Part shown: piece by piece, positions 25,881 through 33,563 of the stretch | Numbering within the stretch: position 1 is the first letter of the stretch | How the letters are laid out: every line of letters begins with the position of its first letter | NCBI GenBank assembly: GCA_035505655.1 | Contig: DATJQP010000063.1 | Span: 47,072 to 111,071, forward strand | Origin: JAGVPT01 sp035505655 | Lineage (GTDB): Bacteria > Bacteroidota > Ignavibacteria > UBA10030 > UBA8401 | Direction of reading: 5' to 3' | Length of the DNA: 64,000 bases | The notes under the pieces: model-generated | The model's database searches: none | The model's input: only the letters and a program-made list of their open reading frames with translations | Told to the model about the DNA's origin: nothing | Program-made: the position numbers and the translations under genes

Positions 25881-26787
25881 CGTTTGTCCCTCCGGGAGAG
25901 TGCGCTTCGGGAGGTGGCGAGTGTTTCCATCGTTTGTGCATCCAGAGCCAATGATCCGGATACCGCGTTACGTATTCCTGGAGAAGCGCCACGTGGCGGA
26001 TGGTGATCTGTTTGATCTTTTCGTCCTCTGTCCCGATCAGGTCATCCGTTTTGATCTCCCTGAATTCGACCGCGTAGTCGCCCGCCGGTTGACGAAGGAT
26101 GAATGCCATAATGATCGGAGCCCCGGTCCTGAGGCTGAAGAGTGCCGGACCCCGGTGTGTGGCGGCCGGCCGGCCAAAGTAGTTGACGAACAGACCCTCC
26201 TGCGGCCCGCTCTGATCTGCGAGCATCGCCACCACCCGGTTGTCGCGAAGAGCGGCGATGATCTCCCTCGGTGCTTTCGCCATTTCGACGACCGCATTGC
26301 CGAACATCGTGCGGTTCTTGTTCATAAATGCGTCGACGTAGTCGTTCCGCTGGCGGTGGAAAATGATTGTCAACGGATGACCGGTTAGGAGCCCCACGGC
26401 GATTGCGATGAGCTCCCAATTTCCGAAATGCCCGCCGAGCATGATAAGCCCCTTTCCTTCCTTCAATCGCTCGTCCATGAGGCCTGGATCGGGCATGGAG
26501 ACCGCCTCCTTTACCCGTTCGGGAGTGAGCCGGGAAAACCAGAAAACCTCGAGGAGTGAAATAACCAGATTGCGGTAGGCTCCGACTGCAATCGCGTTGA
26601 TCTCTTCCGGCGATTTTTCCGGAAACGCGCTGCGGAGATGATTCAGAGTGAGCGTGCGCCGAATCGGAATGCAATGAAACGCGAAGGTCCCCAGCAGGGA
26701 ACCAAGTCGATTCACTCCTCTCCACGGCAGCAATCGCACCATTGCTCCCAACGAAGCATAGAGGAAGTATTCAATCCTGTTACGCAC
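25867..26787 (-). CDS. lpxL: Lipid A acyltransferase (LpxL/HtrB family)
   Basis: The 306-residue protein has the acyltransferase motif HX4E in GGHFGNWE and later blocks FHRQRNDYVDAFM, VVAMLADQSGPQEGLFVNYFGRPA and ALFSLRTGAPIIMAFILRQ. These define the LpxL/LpxM (lysophospholipid acyltransferase) family that adds secondary acyl chains to Kdo-lipid A or a similar precursor at the inner membrane. The start is GTG at 26787, only 4 bases from a perfect -7 box, so the transcript may be leaderless. An ATG at 26742 would remove the conserved N-terminal helix. It is co-transcribed with waaF. Confidence 0.9.
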   Translation of the reverse strand: MRNRIEYFLYASLGAMVRLLPWRGVNRLGSLLGTFAFHCIPIRRTLTLNHLRSAFPEKSPEEINAIAVGAYRNLVISLLEVFWFSRLTPERVKEAVSMPDPGLMDERLKEGKGLIMLGGHFGNWELIAIAVGLLTGHPLTIIFHRQRNDYVDAFMNKNRTMFGNAVVEMAKAPREIIAALRDNRVVAMLADQSGPQEGLFVNYFGRPAATHRGPALFSLRTGAPIIMAFILRQPAGDYAVEFREIKTDDLIGTEDEKIKQITIRHVALLQEYVTRYPDHWLWMHKRWKHSPPPEAHSPGGTNDAAA

Positions 26788-26791
26788 GGAT

Positions 26792-26822
26792 CAAAAGTAC
26801 GAAATGATTGCAGGAGAATCAA
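26792..26822 (-). promoter_or_regulatory. Promoter of lpxL-waaF
   Basis: On the minus strand TTG (26822-26820), 20 bases, TACTTTTG (26799-26792), a perfect match. The box ends 4 bases before the GTG codon, so transcription should begin at or next to the start codon. Confidence 0.65.
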
Positions 26823-26860
26823 AGCACGGGAGAAGGATCGTTCTCCAAGATGGGCCAGGG

Positions 26861-27364
26861 TCACTCTTCGATCTTGGTTCGATAATCCGTGGAGGGAGCG
26901 AGGACAAATTCCCGGTAGAAGCGCATGCTCCCCGCGAGCAAGACTCCTCCCATGACGTAGTACGGCACGATGAGGTAATCCTTCGGGAAGCTCGAATTTC
27001 GGAGGGAAATTCCGACAGTCATCATCAGCGCGATCATCGCATATCCTCTTGCGGCGGTGAAGGAAAAGAAATGCGCGCGCTCCGGCAAACCGGCGATCCG
27101 ATCGATGTTTCTTTTCACGATCCGGGAGAATCCAAAAAGATAGGCGGGCGTCGCTAGGATGAGACTGGTCGCTCCTAGAACCCCGGCGGCATCCGAAGGA
27201 AGTGCGCTGAGCCAGATTGTTCCTCGATAACAGAGGATACTCCCGGCGATCGTCCAGAAAAGACCCGCGAAGAAATAGAGGTACCTTTTCTTCACTCTCG
27301 GGATCAGTCTGTGCACGGTCCTTGCTCCACGATTGAGATCAACCTCGATGATTTCCGCCGTCAT
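26861..27364 (-). CDS. Hypothetical four-helix membrane protein
   Basis: The 167-residue protein has four hydrophobic segments: YLYFFAGLFWTIAGSILC, VLGATSLILATPAYLFGFS, RGYAMIALMMTVGISLR and LIVPYYVMGGVLLAGSM. Loops are short and basic. I do not recognise the family. It lies 73 bases upstream of the lpxL start and 48 bases after msrA on the same strand, so it may belong to either transcript. Confidence 0.7.
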   Translation of the reverse strand: MTAEIIEVDLNRGARTVHRLIPRVKKRYLYFFAGLFWTIAGSILCYRGTIWLSALPSDAAGVLGATSLILATPAYLFGFSRIVKRNIDRIAGLPERAHFFSFTAARGYAMIALMMTVGISLRNSSFPKDYLIVPYYVMGGVLLAGSMRFYREFVLAPSTDYRTKIEE

Positions 27365-27412
27365 GTCTCGTTGTTGCTCCGAGGAGATCGGAGAAACTAG
27401 CCGCGGCGTGTG

Positions 27413-27976
27413 TCAATGACCCGGGCCATCGTTCAGTTTCGCCGCGAAGGCCTTTCGGAACTTCTCAAGTTTGGGTCTGATGACAAAGAGGCAATACGGC
27501 TGAGCACCATGATCATTGAAGTAGTTCTGGTGGTATTGCTCCGCCGGGTAGAAACTCCCCGCCGGGACGATCTCAGTGACGATGGGGCCGTCGAAGGCAC
27601 CTGATTCCTCCAGACTTGCTTTGAAGTGTTCAGCGAGCTTCTTCTGTTCTTCATCGTGATAGAAAATCGCGGACCGATACTGAGTGCCGACGTCGTTCCC
27701 TTGCCTGTTGGGCGTGGTGGGGTCGTGGGTCTTCCAGAAAACCTCGAGGAGATCCTTGTAACCGACTACGGAAGGGTCAAAGACGATTCTGCACGCTTCT
27801 GCATGGCCTGTCGTTCCCGAACAGACCTCCTCGTACGTCGGATGCGGATTCGTCCCGCCGGCATAGCCGGACTCCACCGAAACGACTCCTTTCAGTCGCT
27901 GGAACACCGCTTCAACGCACCAAAAGCATCCCGCAGCAAAGGTGGCCATCTGTGAACCCGGTCGTTCTGCAGGCAT
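27413..27976 (-). CDS. msrA: Peptide-methionine (S)-S-oxide reductase
   Basis: The 187-residue protein is MsrA. The active site GCFWCVEAVFQRLKGV has the catalytic cysteine in GCFW, followed by SGYAGG, YEEVCSGTTGHAEA, DPTTPNRQGNDVGTQYRSAI and AEQYHQNY. It reduces methionine-S-sulfoxide in proteins using thioredoxin. The form GCFWC (extra cysteine) is a known variant. An ATG at 27949 (MATFAAGCFW) could also be the start. No MsrB is adjacent. It starts 3 bases after the GH76-like gene. Confidence 0.95.
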   Translation of the reverse strand: MPAERPGSQMATFAAGCFWCVEAVFQRLKGVVSVESGYAGGTNPHPTYEEVCSGTTGHAEACRIVFDPSVVGYKDLLEVFWKTHDPTTPNRQGNDVGTQYRSAIFYHDEEQKKLAEHFKASLEESGAFDGPIVTEIVPAGSFYPAEQYHQNYFNDHGAQPYCLFVIRPKLEKFRKAFAAKLNDGPGH

Positions 27977-27979
27977 CTT

Positions 27980-29242
27980 CTACTCCTTCCTTTTCGCCGA
28001 CGATCTCTCCATTTCCAATTTCAGGGCGTACGCAAAGACCCCGAAGGCGCGAACCGCTTGCGATTGCGCGTGCACGGTCCCGACCTGATCGACACCATAA
28101 CCCTCCTCGCCCCCTCTTGGGTTCCATCCGTTTCTGATTCCGTTGTCGTCGAGCCGGTGGAGAAGGACGTACGAGCCACCATGATGATTCGACCAGACGT
28201 GCTCAAGCATCCTTCCGATTTTTTCCGGGATGTCGGAAAGAGAGTCGGGCTCGAGCATATACGCGTCGAGAATAAAATGGACAAACGCTCCGTTTCCGTC
28301 CATCTTCAGCTGGAAATAATCCTCCGGGTCCACCCAACCGTTTGCGGGATCCATGATACGTCGAGCCGATAGCAGGGCCATTTGCAGGAACTTCGGATCG
28401 CGAGTGATCTTGTACATCTCAGCCACTTGTGAGAGGTACGAAGCCCCCTCCCACGGCAGTTGCTTGCCGAAAGCCGCGCGCCCGGGTTTTCCTTCCCACA
28501 CCCCATCCCCTTTATAGAAGGTCTTCTCAATCCCCGGATAGGTAGCGTCCCCATTCCATGCCAGCATCGCATCGTTAAAGTACTTTTTCTCCTTTGTCGC
28601 CTCGTAGAGCATGCCGGCAACCGTCACCATTTGGTTGGTGTTGCTGTTCGTGATGATGAGATCATTGACTCCTGAGTCGGGCGCGTAGCTGTACCAGCTC
28701 CAGAAGCCCTCGTTGTGCGAAAGCCTTCCTTCCCCGCGCGCTTCGTCGTAGCGTGCCATGGCATCCTTCACCCATTCCTGATGCTTCCTGCCTGAGAACT
28801 CCCACCAGTAGAGTTCGGCCAGGCAAACCCAAGCCCGGTCGTCCACCCACGTTCCGTTGGCCATTTCAGTGAGCTTTCGCTCTCTCAGATACACGTCAAG
28901 GAGGTTGGGATCCCCCGTTGCTGCGTAGAGAAACGCTTCTCCGATCGCGCCGTTCGCCGCCTCCCACGCATCGTTGTAGACACGTTGAAAAAGAAAGTCT
29001 ATCTCTTTTGCCCTTTCCACTGTGACCCTGTATTCTGCGTCCGGACTCAACGCCGGGGGACGTACATATCCCCCTCCCGTCTCTTGGTGTGTCGTTGGCA
29101 CTAGCCGGCGGTTCGTCAACCAAAGGAAGATCGCGATAAGGAGGACGACACCTGCGAGCAAAATGAAAAGCCGGCGCCTTCCCGGGACAGCAGGAGTGGT
29201 CTGCGCTGGCCCCCTTGACTTCTTCTCTTTCGTTTTACTCAT
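27980..29242 (-). CDS. Membrane-anchored GH76-like glycoside hydrolase
   Basis: The 420-residue protein has an N-terminal basic tail and a single membrane anchor (about residues 25-43), then a periplasmic alpha/alpha-toroid domain. A double aspartate D134-D135 in TWVDDRAWVCLAELY matches the catalytic DD pair of family GH76 (alpha-1,6-mannanase), and NSNTNQMVTVAGMLYEAT and GYGVDQVGTVHAQSQAVRAFG resemble later toroid helices. Family assignment is moderate and the substrate is unknown; N-acylglucosamine-2-epimerase-like toroids are the alternative. It sits between the aldo/keto reductase and msrA genes. Confidence 0.65.
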   Translation of the reverse strand: MSKTKEKKSRGPAQTTPAVPGRRRLFILLAGVVLLIAIFLWLTNRRLVPTTHQETGGGYVRPPALSPDAEYRVTVERAKEIDFLFQRVYNDAWEAANGAIGEAFLYAATGDPNLLDVYLRERKLTEMANGTWVDDRAWVCLAELYWWEFSGRKHQEWVKDAMARYDEARGEGRLSHNEGFWSWYSYAPDSGVNDLIITNSNTNQMVTVAGMLYEATKEKKYFNDAMLAWNGDATYPGIEKTFYKGDGVWEGKPGRAAFGKQLPWEGASYLSQVAEMYKITRDPKFLQMALLSARRIMDPANGWVDPEDYFQLKMDGNGAFVHFILDAYMLEPDSLSDIPEKIGRMLEHVWSNHHGGSYVLLHRLDDNGIRNGWNPRGGEEGYGVDQVGTVHAQSQAVRAFGVFAYALKLEMERSSAKRKE

Positions 29243-29254
29243 TGATCGGCGTGA

Positions 29255-30244
29255 CTACCTGTTGAGGGAGGGCATGGCCGAAAGAGGGTATCTGGTACCC
29301 GAAGCGGCGCCGGGCGGGGCCACTCGGTCGATCTCCGCCAGCTCCTCCTCGGTAAGAGATATTGTGGAAGCAGAAATGTTTTCCTCGAGGTACTTCCGCC
29401 GCTTCGTCCCCGGGATCGGAACGACATCGTCTCCCCGGGAGAGAACCCAGGCGAGAGCCAGCTGTGGGGTGGTGCATCCTTTTCCGCGCGCAATCGCCTC
29501 GATCCTATTGAGGAGGTCGAGATTTCGCCCGAGGTTCTCGGACTGAAACCGCGGAGAGTTACGTCTAAAATCGTCCGCCGGGAGACTTTCGGCATTCCGG
29601 ATCTGGCCCGTCAGGAATCCCCTTCCGAGCGGGCTGTACGCGACAAAACCAATCCCCAGCTTGCGGCAGGTTGAGAGAGTCTCTTGTTCCGGATCGCGTG
29701 TCCAGAGCGAATATTCGCTCTGAAGAGCCGTAAGCCGATGGATGGCGTGTGCGCGCTCGAGGGTCTTTGGGCCCGCCTCGGAGAGGCCCAGGTACCGGAC
29801 CTTCCCCGCCTTCACCAAATCGCTCATCGCGCCCACGGTCTCTTCGATGGGAGTCTCCGGATCGACCCGATGAAGATAATAGAGGTCGATCGTCTCAACA
29901 CCGAGCCTCTTGAGACTTGAATCGCAGGATGCGCGGACATACTCGGGCCTTCCATTGATGCGCCGCTGGGCTGGATTCGCCGGGTCCCGCACGATCCCGA
30001 ACTTTGTCGCGAGGACGACGGAATCCCTCCTCCCTTTGATCGCTTTTCCCACCAGTTCTTCGTTCTTGAAAGGCCCGTACATGTCTGCCGTATCCAGAAA
30101 ATTGATCCCGAGGTCGAGCGCCTTATGTATCGTGGCGAACGATTCCGCATCGTCGCCTTTCCCGTAGAACTCCGACATCCCCATGCATCCTAACCCAAGG
30201 GAGGAGACAAGCGGTCCTTCGTTTCCGAGTCTTCGCATTTTCAT
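29255..30244 (-). CDS. Aldo/keto reductase
   Basis: The 329-residue protein is a complete AKR barrel. It has MRRLGNEGPLVSSLGLGCMGMSEFYG, then FLDTADMYGPFKNEELVGKAI with the catalytic Asp and Tyr, VVLATKFG with the lysine, and YYLHRVDPETPIEETVGAM with the histidine. The C-terminus carries NADPH-binding IPGTKRRKYLEEN. It reduces aldehydes or ketones; the real substrate is unknown. It resembles the YakC/perakine-reductase-like group. A 17-base inverted repeat lies about 30 bases upstream and could be an operator. Confidence 0.93.
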   Translation of the reverse strand: MKMRRLGNEGPLVSSLGLGCMGMSEFYGKGDDAESFATIHKALDLGINFLDTADMYGPFKNEELVGKAIKGRRDSVVLATKFGIVRDPANPAQRRINGRPEYVRASCDSSLKRLGVETIDLYYLHRVDPETPIEETVGAMSDLVKAGKVRYLGLSEAGPKTLERAHAIHRLTALQSEYSLWTRDPEQETLSTCRKLGIGFVAYSPLGRGFLTGQIRNAESLPADDFRRNSPRFQSENLGRNLDLLNRIEAIARGKGCTTPQLALAWVLSRGDDVVPIPGTKRRKYLEENISASTISLTEEELAEIDRVAPPGAASGTRYPLSAMPSLNR

Positions 30245-30275
30245 GAGATCTTCCTCGCGTTTACAAGTGGTGGAT

Positions 30276-30292
30276 CGTTGGGATACCCAACG
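30276..30292. repeat. Perfect inverted repeat between the SUI1-like and AKR genes
   Basis: CGTTGGG (30276-30282), ATA, CCCAACG (30286-30292). It sits 8 bases after the SUI1-like stop and 32 bases before the AKR start. It could be an operator or a small hairpin; no T-run follows. Confidence 0.5.
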
Positions 30293-30299
30293 GAATCGT

Positions 30300-30635
30300 T
30301 CAGCCTGTCACCCGATATCCGAGTTCGCCCATTCTCTTCGCGACCCGGCTCCTCTGGTCGCCTTGAATTTCGATGGTGCCATTCTTCACCGATCCCCCGG
30401 CCCCGCAATGCTGCTTCAGTTCGCGGGCGAGGTCCTGAAGCGTCGTCGGGTTATGGTGAAGCCCTGAGATCAGGGTGACAATTTTCCCCTTCCGCCCCTT
30501 CGTCTCCATACTGATCCGGACCGTTCGACCTTTCCCGTTATGGCGAAAGGGTTCGGTAGAGGCGAAAGACGGCTCCGGATCGGCTCCGGCACCGGAAGAA
30601 AGCCGCGCGAGATCGGAGAGAGAGTTCAGTTTCAT
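30300..30635 (-). CDS. SUI1/eIF1-like translation factor (YciH family)
   Basis: The 111-residue protein has a variable N-terminus of about 38 residues and a SUI1 domain: GRKGKIVTLISGLHHNPTTL, then DLARELKQHCGAGGSVKNG and IEIQGDQRSRVAKRMGELGY. These are the conserved blocks of eIF1/YciH, which bind the small ribosomal subunit and affect start-codon fidelity. In bacteria the role is modest and not essential. It is the first gene of the minus-strand run before the AKR gene. Confidence 0.92.
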   Translation of the reverse strand: MKLNSLSDLARLSSGAGADPEPSFASTEPFRHNGKGRTVRISMETKGRKGKIVTLISGLHHNPTTLQDLARELKQHCGAGGSVKNGTIEIQGDQRSRVAKRMGELGYRVTG

Positions 30636-30962
30636 GGATGACTTCGTCGAAATCGATTCGATGGAGACGCCGGCGAGGACTCATTCTTTTTTACGAAGAC
30701 GGCTCGCGCTTCTCGCCACCCCGATCGAAGGTGGACCCGCGGTCGTCGAAACTGACGTTTAACGAAAGTAGAAAAATCGACGCCGAATTGCAACGCGGAG
30801 CAGGCAGCGAGTGGACCGTCCTGCAGTAAAGTCATAATGGTCAGTCCGGAAGTTTGAAACCTTCAGAATCGTCGCAGATCGACCTCCGGCTTGATCATCG
30901 GGAGTCCATCTTCGGAGATCGCGAAAAGTCTTGACTTTAACACTCCCCACACGATCAGAACA
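30636..30962. other. Intergenic region, no gene seen
   Basis: Divergent gap between the SUI1-like gene (minus) and the DUF885 gene (plus). Short open frames exist on both strands but show no family features. I see no RNA gene. A TTGACT at 30931 is not paired with a usable -10 or -7 box. Confidence 0.5.
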
Positions 30963-30993
30963 TTGATTCTCTTTTTCCAATACCCCATATTGG
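30963..30993 (+). promoter_or_regulatory. Promoter of the DUF885 peptidase gene
   Basis: TTG (30963-30965), 20 bases, CATATTGG (30986-30993); one base from the TATATTGG box of alr. The start codon is 38 bases further, with GGAGG just before it. Confidence 0.5.
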
Positions 30994-31030
30994 GTCACAG
31001 TCTGGATGGCAACCCATTGATGGAGGTCTT

Positions 31031-32761
31031 ATGCGCACTTTGCTTCTACTGGTAATCGGAGCCGGATGTCTGCTCATTGAATCCTGCACGCCTCGACCGT
31101 CGGCCGACCAGAAATTCGAATCGCTCGCAGACAAATACATCGAACGTTTTGTCGCGACAAACCCGGAGCTTGCGACATCGCTTGGCGATCATCGCTATGA
31201 CACTCTCCTTTCGGATTACTCAGAGACCGGGCTGGAGGTGCAGCGCACCCTGGCTAAATCTTACCTCGACTCATTATCAGGTATCGACGACGCAGACCTT
31301 CAGCCCGTCAACAGCATCGATGCGAAGATCCTCCGCACGAATCTTGAATCGACCCTCTACGCCCTCGACACCTTGCGCGAAAACGAATGGAATCCTCTCG
31401 CGTACAATGTCGGCGGGGCTATTTACGGACTCGTGGCGAGAGATTTCGCTCCTCTTCGGGACCGGCTCGCGAGTGTCAAATCGCGCCTGACAAAGATCCC
31501 GGCCGTCATTGCGGCGGCGGAGGCCAACTTGAAGAATCCTCCAAAGATTCATACGGAAACTGCCATCCTTCAGAACGACGGAACCATCGGTCTCATCAAG
31601 GATGATCTCGACGCCTATGTCGATCAGGTTCCCGAGATGAAGAAAGAGCTTGCCCCCGCCCGGGAAGAGGCGGTCAAAGCCCTCAAAGCCTACGGCGATT
31701 GGCTGCGCCACGACCTTCTGCCGAGATCGAACGGAGATTTCCGGCTCGGGGATCAGAAATTCAGACGAAAGCTGTTCTATTCCCTCGAGTCAAACCTTCA
31801 GAAAGAGGATATCCTCAAAGCAGCGGAATCTGAGTTGAAGAAGACTCAGGATGACCTGTACCTCTCCGCGCTTCCTCTGTTTCGTGCGTCGTTCCCACGG
31901 ATCACCGACTCAACGAAACTCGCCGACCGTCCGATGGTGATCAAGGCCGTGCTTGACAAACTCGCGGGCAATCACCCGACGAATGCGAGCATCGTCGAAA
32001 TCGCCAAGACAGATCTCAACAGCGCCACCGCTTTCGTCCGGACGCACAACCTCGTCTCGGTTCCGGACGAGCCGATTAAGGTCATCGTCATGCCGGAGTA
32101 CCAGCGCGGAGTCGCCGTGGCTTATTGCGACGCCCCCGGACCTCTCGAAAAGAACGGCGAAACATTCTTCGCTATCTCCCCGACTCCAAAAGACTGGACA
32201 CCTCAGCGCGTCGAATCGTTCTTTCGCGAGTACAACAGCAGCATGATCCAAGATCTCGCGATCCACGAAGGGATGCCCGGCCACTATCTTCAGCTCGCTC
32301 ATTCCAACGCCTTTAAGGCACCGACGATGGTGCGCGCCATCTTTAGCAACGGGATGTTCGTGGAAGGCTGGGCGACCTACGCCGAGCAGTTCATGGCTGA
32401 ACAAGGCTACGGCGGTCCTGAAGTAAAGGTCGAGCAATTGAAAATGCGGCTCAGGATCATCATCAATGCAATCCTCGACCAGAAAATACACACCGCCGGC
32501 ATGACCGAATCCGAGGCCATGGCGCTGATGATGAAGGAAGGATTCCAGGAGGAGGGTGAGGCGGCGGGAAAATGGCGGCGGGCATGCCTCTCGTCGACGC
32601 AGCTTTCCACATACTTTGTCGGGAACACCGAACTCAACCTTCTCGCGAATGCCTACCGTTCGCGATATCCGACGGCGGATGACAAGACTGTCAACGACGC
32701 AATACTCTCCGTCGGGTCTCCGGCGCCGAAGTACATCCGCCAGGCCCTTGGGCTCCAATGA
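31031..32761 (+). CDS. DUF885 family metallopeptidase, exported
   Basis: The 576-residue protein starts with a hydrophobic signal with cysteines at 13 and 19 (IESCTPRPS), so it may be a lipoprotein of the envelope, although neither site is an ideal lipobox. The catalytic motif HEGMPGH in AIHEGMPGHYLQLAHSN is the hallmark of DUF885 (M3-like zinc peptidases), and the C-terminal FQEEGEAAGKWRRACLSSTQLSTYFVG block is also conserved. Length is normal for the family. GGAGG lies 4 bases before the ATG. The peptide substrate is unknown. Confidence 0.87.
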   Translation: MRTLLLLVIGAGCLLIESCTPRPSADQKFESLADKYIERFVATNPELATSLGDHRYDTLLSDYSETGLEVQRTLAKSYLDSLSGIDDADLQPVNSIDAKILRTNLESTLYALDTLRENEWNPLAYNVGGAIYGLVARDFAPLRDRLASVKSRLTKIPAVIAAAEANLKNPPKIHTETAILQNDGTIGLIKDDLDAYVDQVPEMKKELAPAREEAVKALKAYGDWLRHDLLPRSNGDFRLGDQKFRRKLFYSLESNLQKEDILKAAESELKKTQDDLYLSALPLFRASFPRITDSTKLADRPMVIKAVLDKLAGNHPTNASIVEIAKTDLNSATAFVRTHNLVSVPDEPIKVIVMPEYQRGVAVAYCDAPGPLEKNGETFFAISPTPKDWTPQRVESFFREYNSSMIQDLAIHEGMPGHYLQLAHSNAFKAPTMVRAIFSNGMFVEGWATYAEQFMAEQGYGGPEVKVEQLKMRLRIIINAILDQKIHTAGMTESEAMALMMKEGFQEEGEAAGKWRRACLSSTQLSTYFVGNTELNLLANAYRSRYPTADDKTVNDAILSVGSPAPKYIRQALGLQ

Positions 32762-32901
32762 CGGGCACGCTTGTTTGGCGGAGGCCGACGGGTTAAACCC
32801 TCGCGAACTTTTTCCCTCTAAGTAAGGAAAAGCTCGCATCAAAATCGGGTAATATTGTTTTCGCTGCAGCAATCGATTCCATCCACAATCGGGAGAATTC
32901 T

Positions 32902-33264
32902 ATGAAACGTGCCACGGTACTTCTTTTTGGGCTCTTCCTCACCCTCAGCATCGTCGCATCCAATGCCTCCGCGCAGGGGATGATGCGGGCCACACCGGAA
33001 GAACGGGCGAAATCATTGAAGGACTCGCTCGGGCTCAATGATAAGCAGACGGATAGCGTCATCGCGATCTTCAAAGCGATGAATGTCAAACGACAGGCGG
33101 CGATGGACTCGGTCGACGACCGTGACGCCCGGAGAGACGTCATGATGAAACTGATGTCCGAGACCGACGAAAAGATCGAAGCGCTCCTCACGCCCGATCA
33201 GAAGACCAAGTACGAAGCGATGAAACAAGAGAGGATGGCCCGCTTCCGCCGTCCCCAGAACTAG
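32902..33264 (+). CDS. Spy/CpxP-like periplasmic protein
   Basis: The 120-residue protein has a signal peptide (cut after SNASA) and a helical body with two LTxxQ-like segments: LGLNDKQTDSVIAIF and IEALLTPDQKTKYEAM. This matches small Spy/CpxP/LTXXQ proteins, which act as periplasmic chaperones or stress sensors. The RARFRRP-like basic tail is usual. It is probably a single-gene unit; GGGAG precedes the ATG. Confidence 0.8.
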   Translation: MKRATVLLFGLFLTLSIVASNASAQGMMRATPEERAKSLKDSLGLNDKQTDSVIAIFKAMNVKRQAAMDSVDDRDARRDVMMKLMSETDEKIEALLTPDQKTKYEAMKQERMARFRRPQN

Positions 33265-33379
33265 TGCCCCTTCCACCAAGTGATCTTGTTTCCAGATACG
33301 TACAGGGCCGCTCCAAACTGCACTCCCGCTCTTTCAGTGCACAACAGCAGTCTTTTGAAGCGACACTAGCGGTTCCAAC

Positions 33380-33420
33380 CCCTCCTCTGAACCCCGCCCG
33401 GCGGAGAGTTCAGAGGAGGG
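33380..33420 (+). terminator. Strong hairpin after the Spy-like gene
   Basis: A perfect 13-bp stem (CCCTCCTCTGAAC at 33380-33392 with GTTCAGAGGAGGG at 33408-33420) and a 15-base loop. A weak pyrimidine stretch follows on the plus strand. It probably ends the Spy-like transcript. Confidence 0.55.
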
Positions 33421-33563
33421 TCTGCTTCTTCCCTCCTGAGAGACATCTGCCAGATCGACCATCGAAGCAACACGCGACGACTTCAACATTTATCATCTTT
33501 TTTTCGTACGTTGTGGGCGCTAATCCGCGTTCATAACCCACGACCACCGGCGAGAGACCTGCC

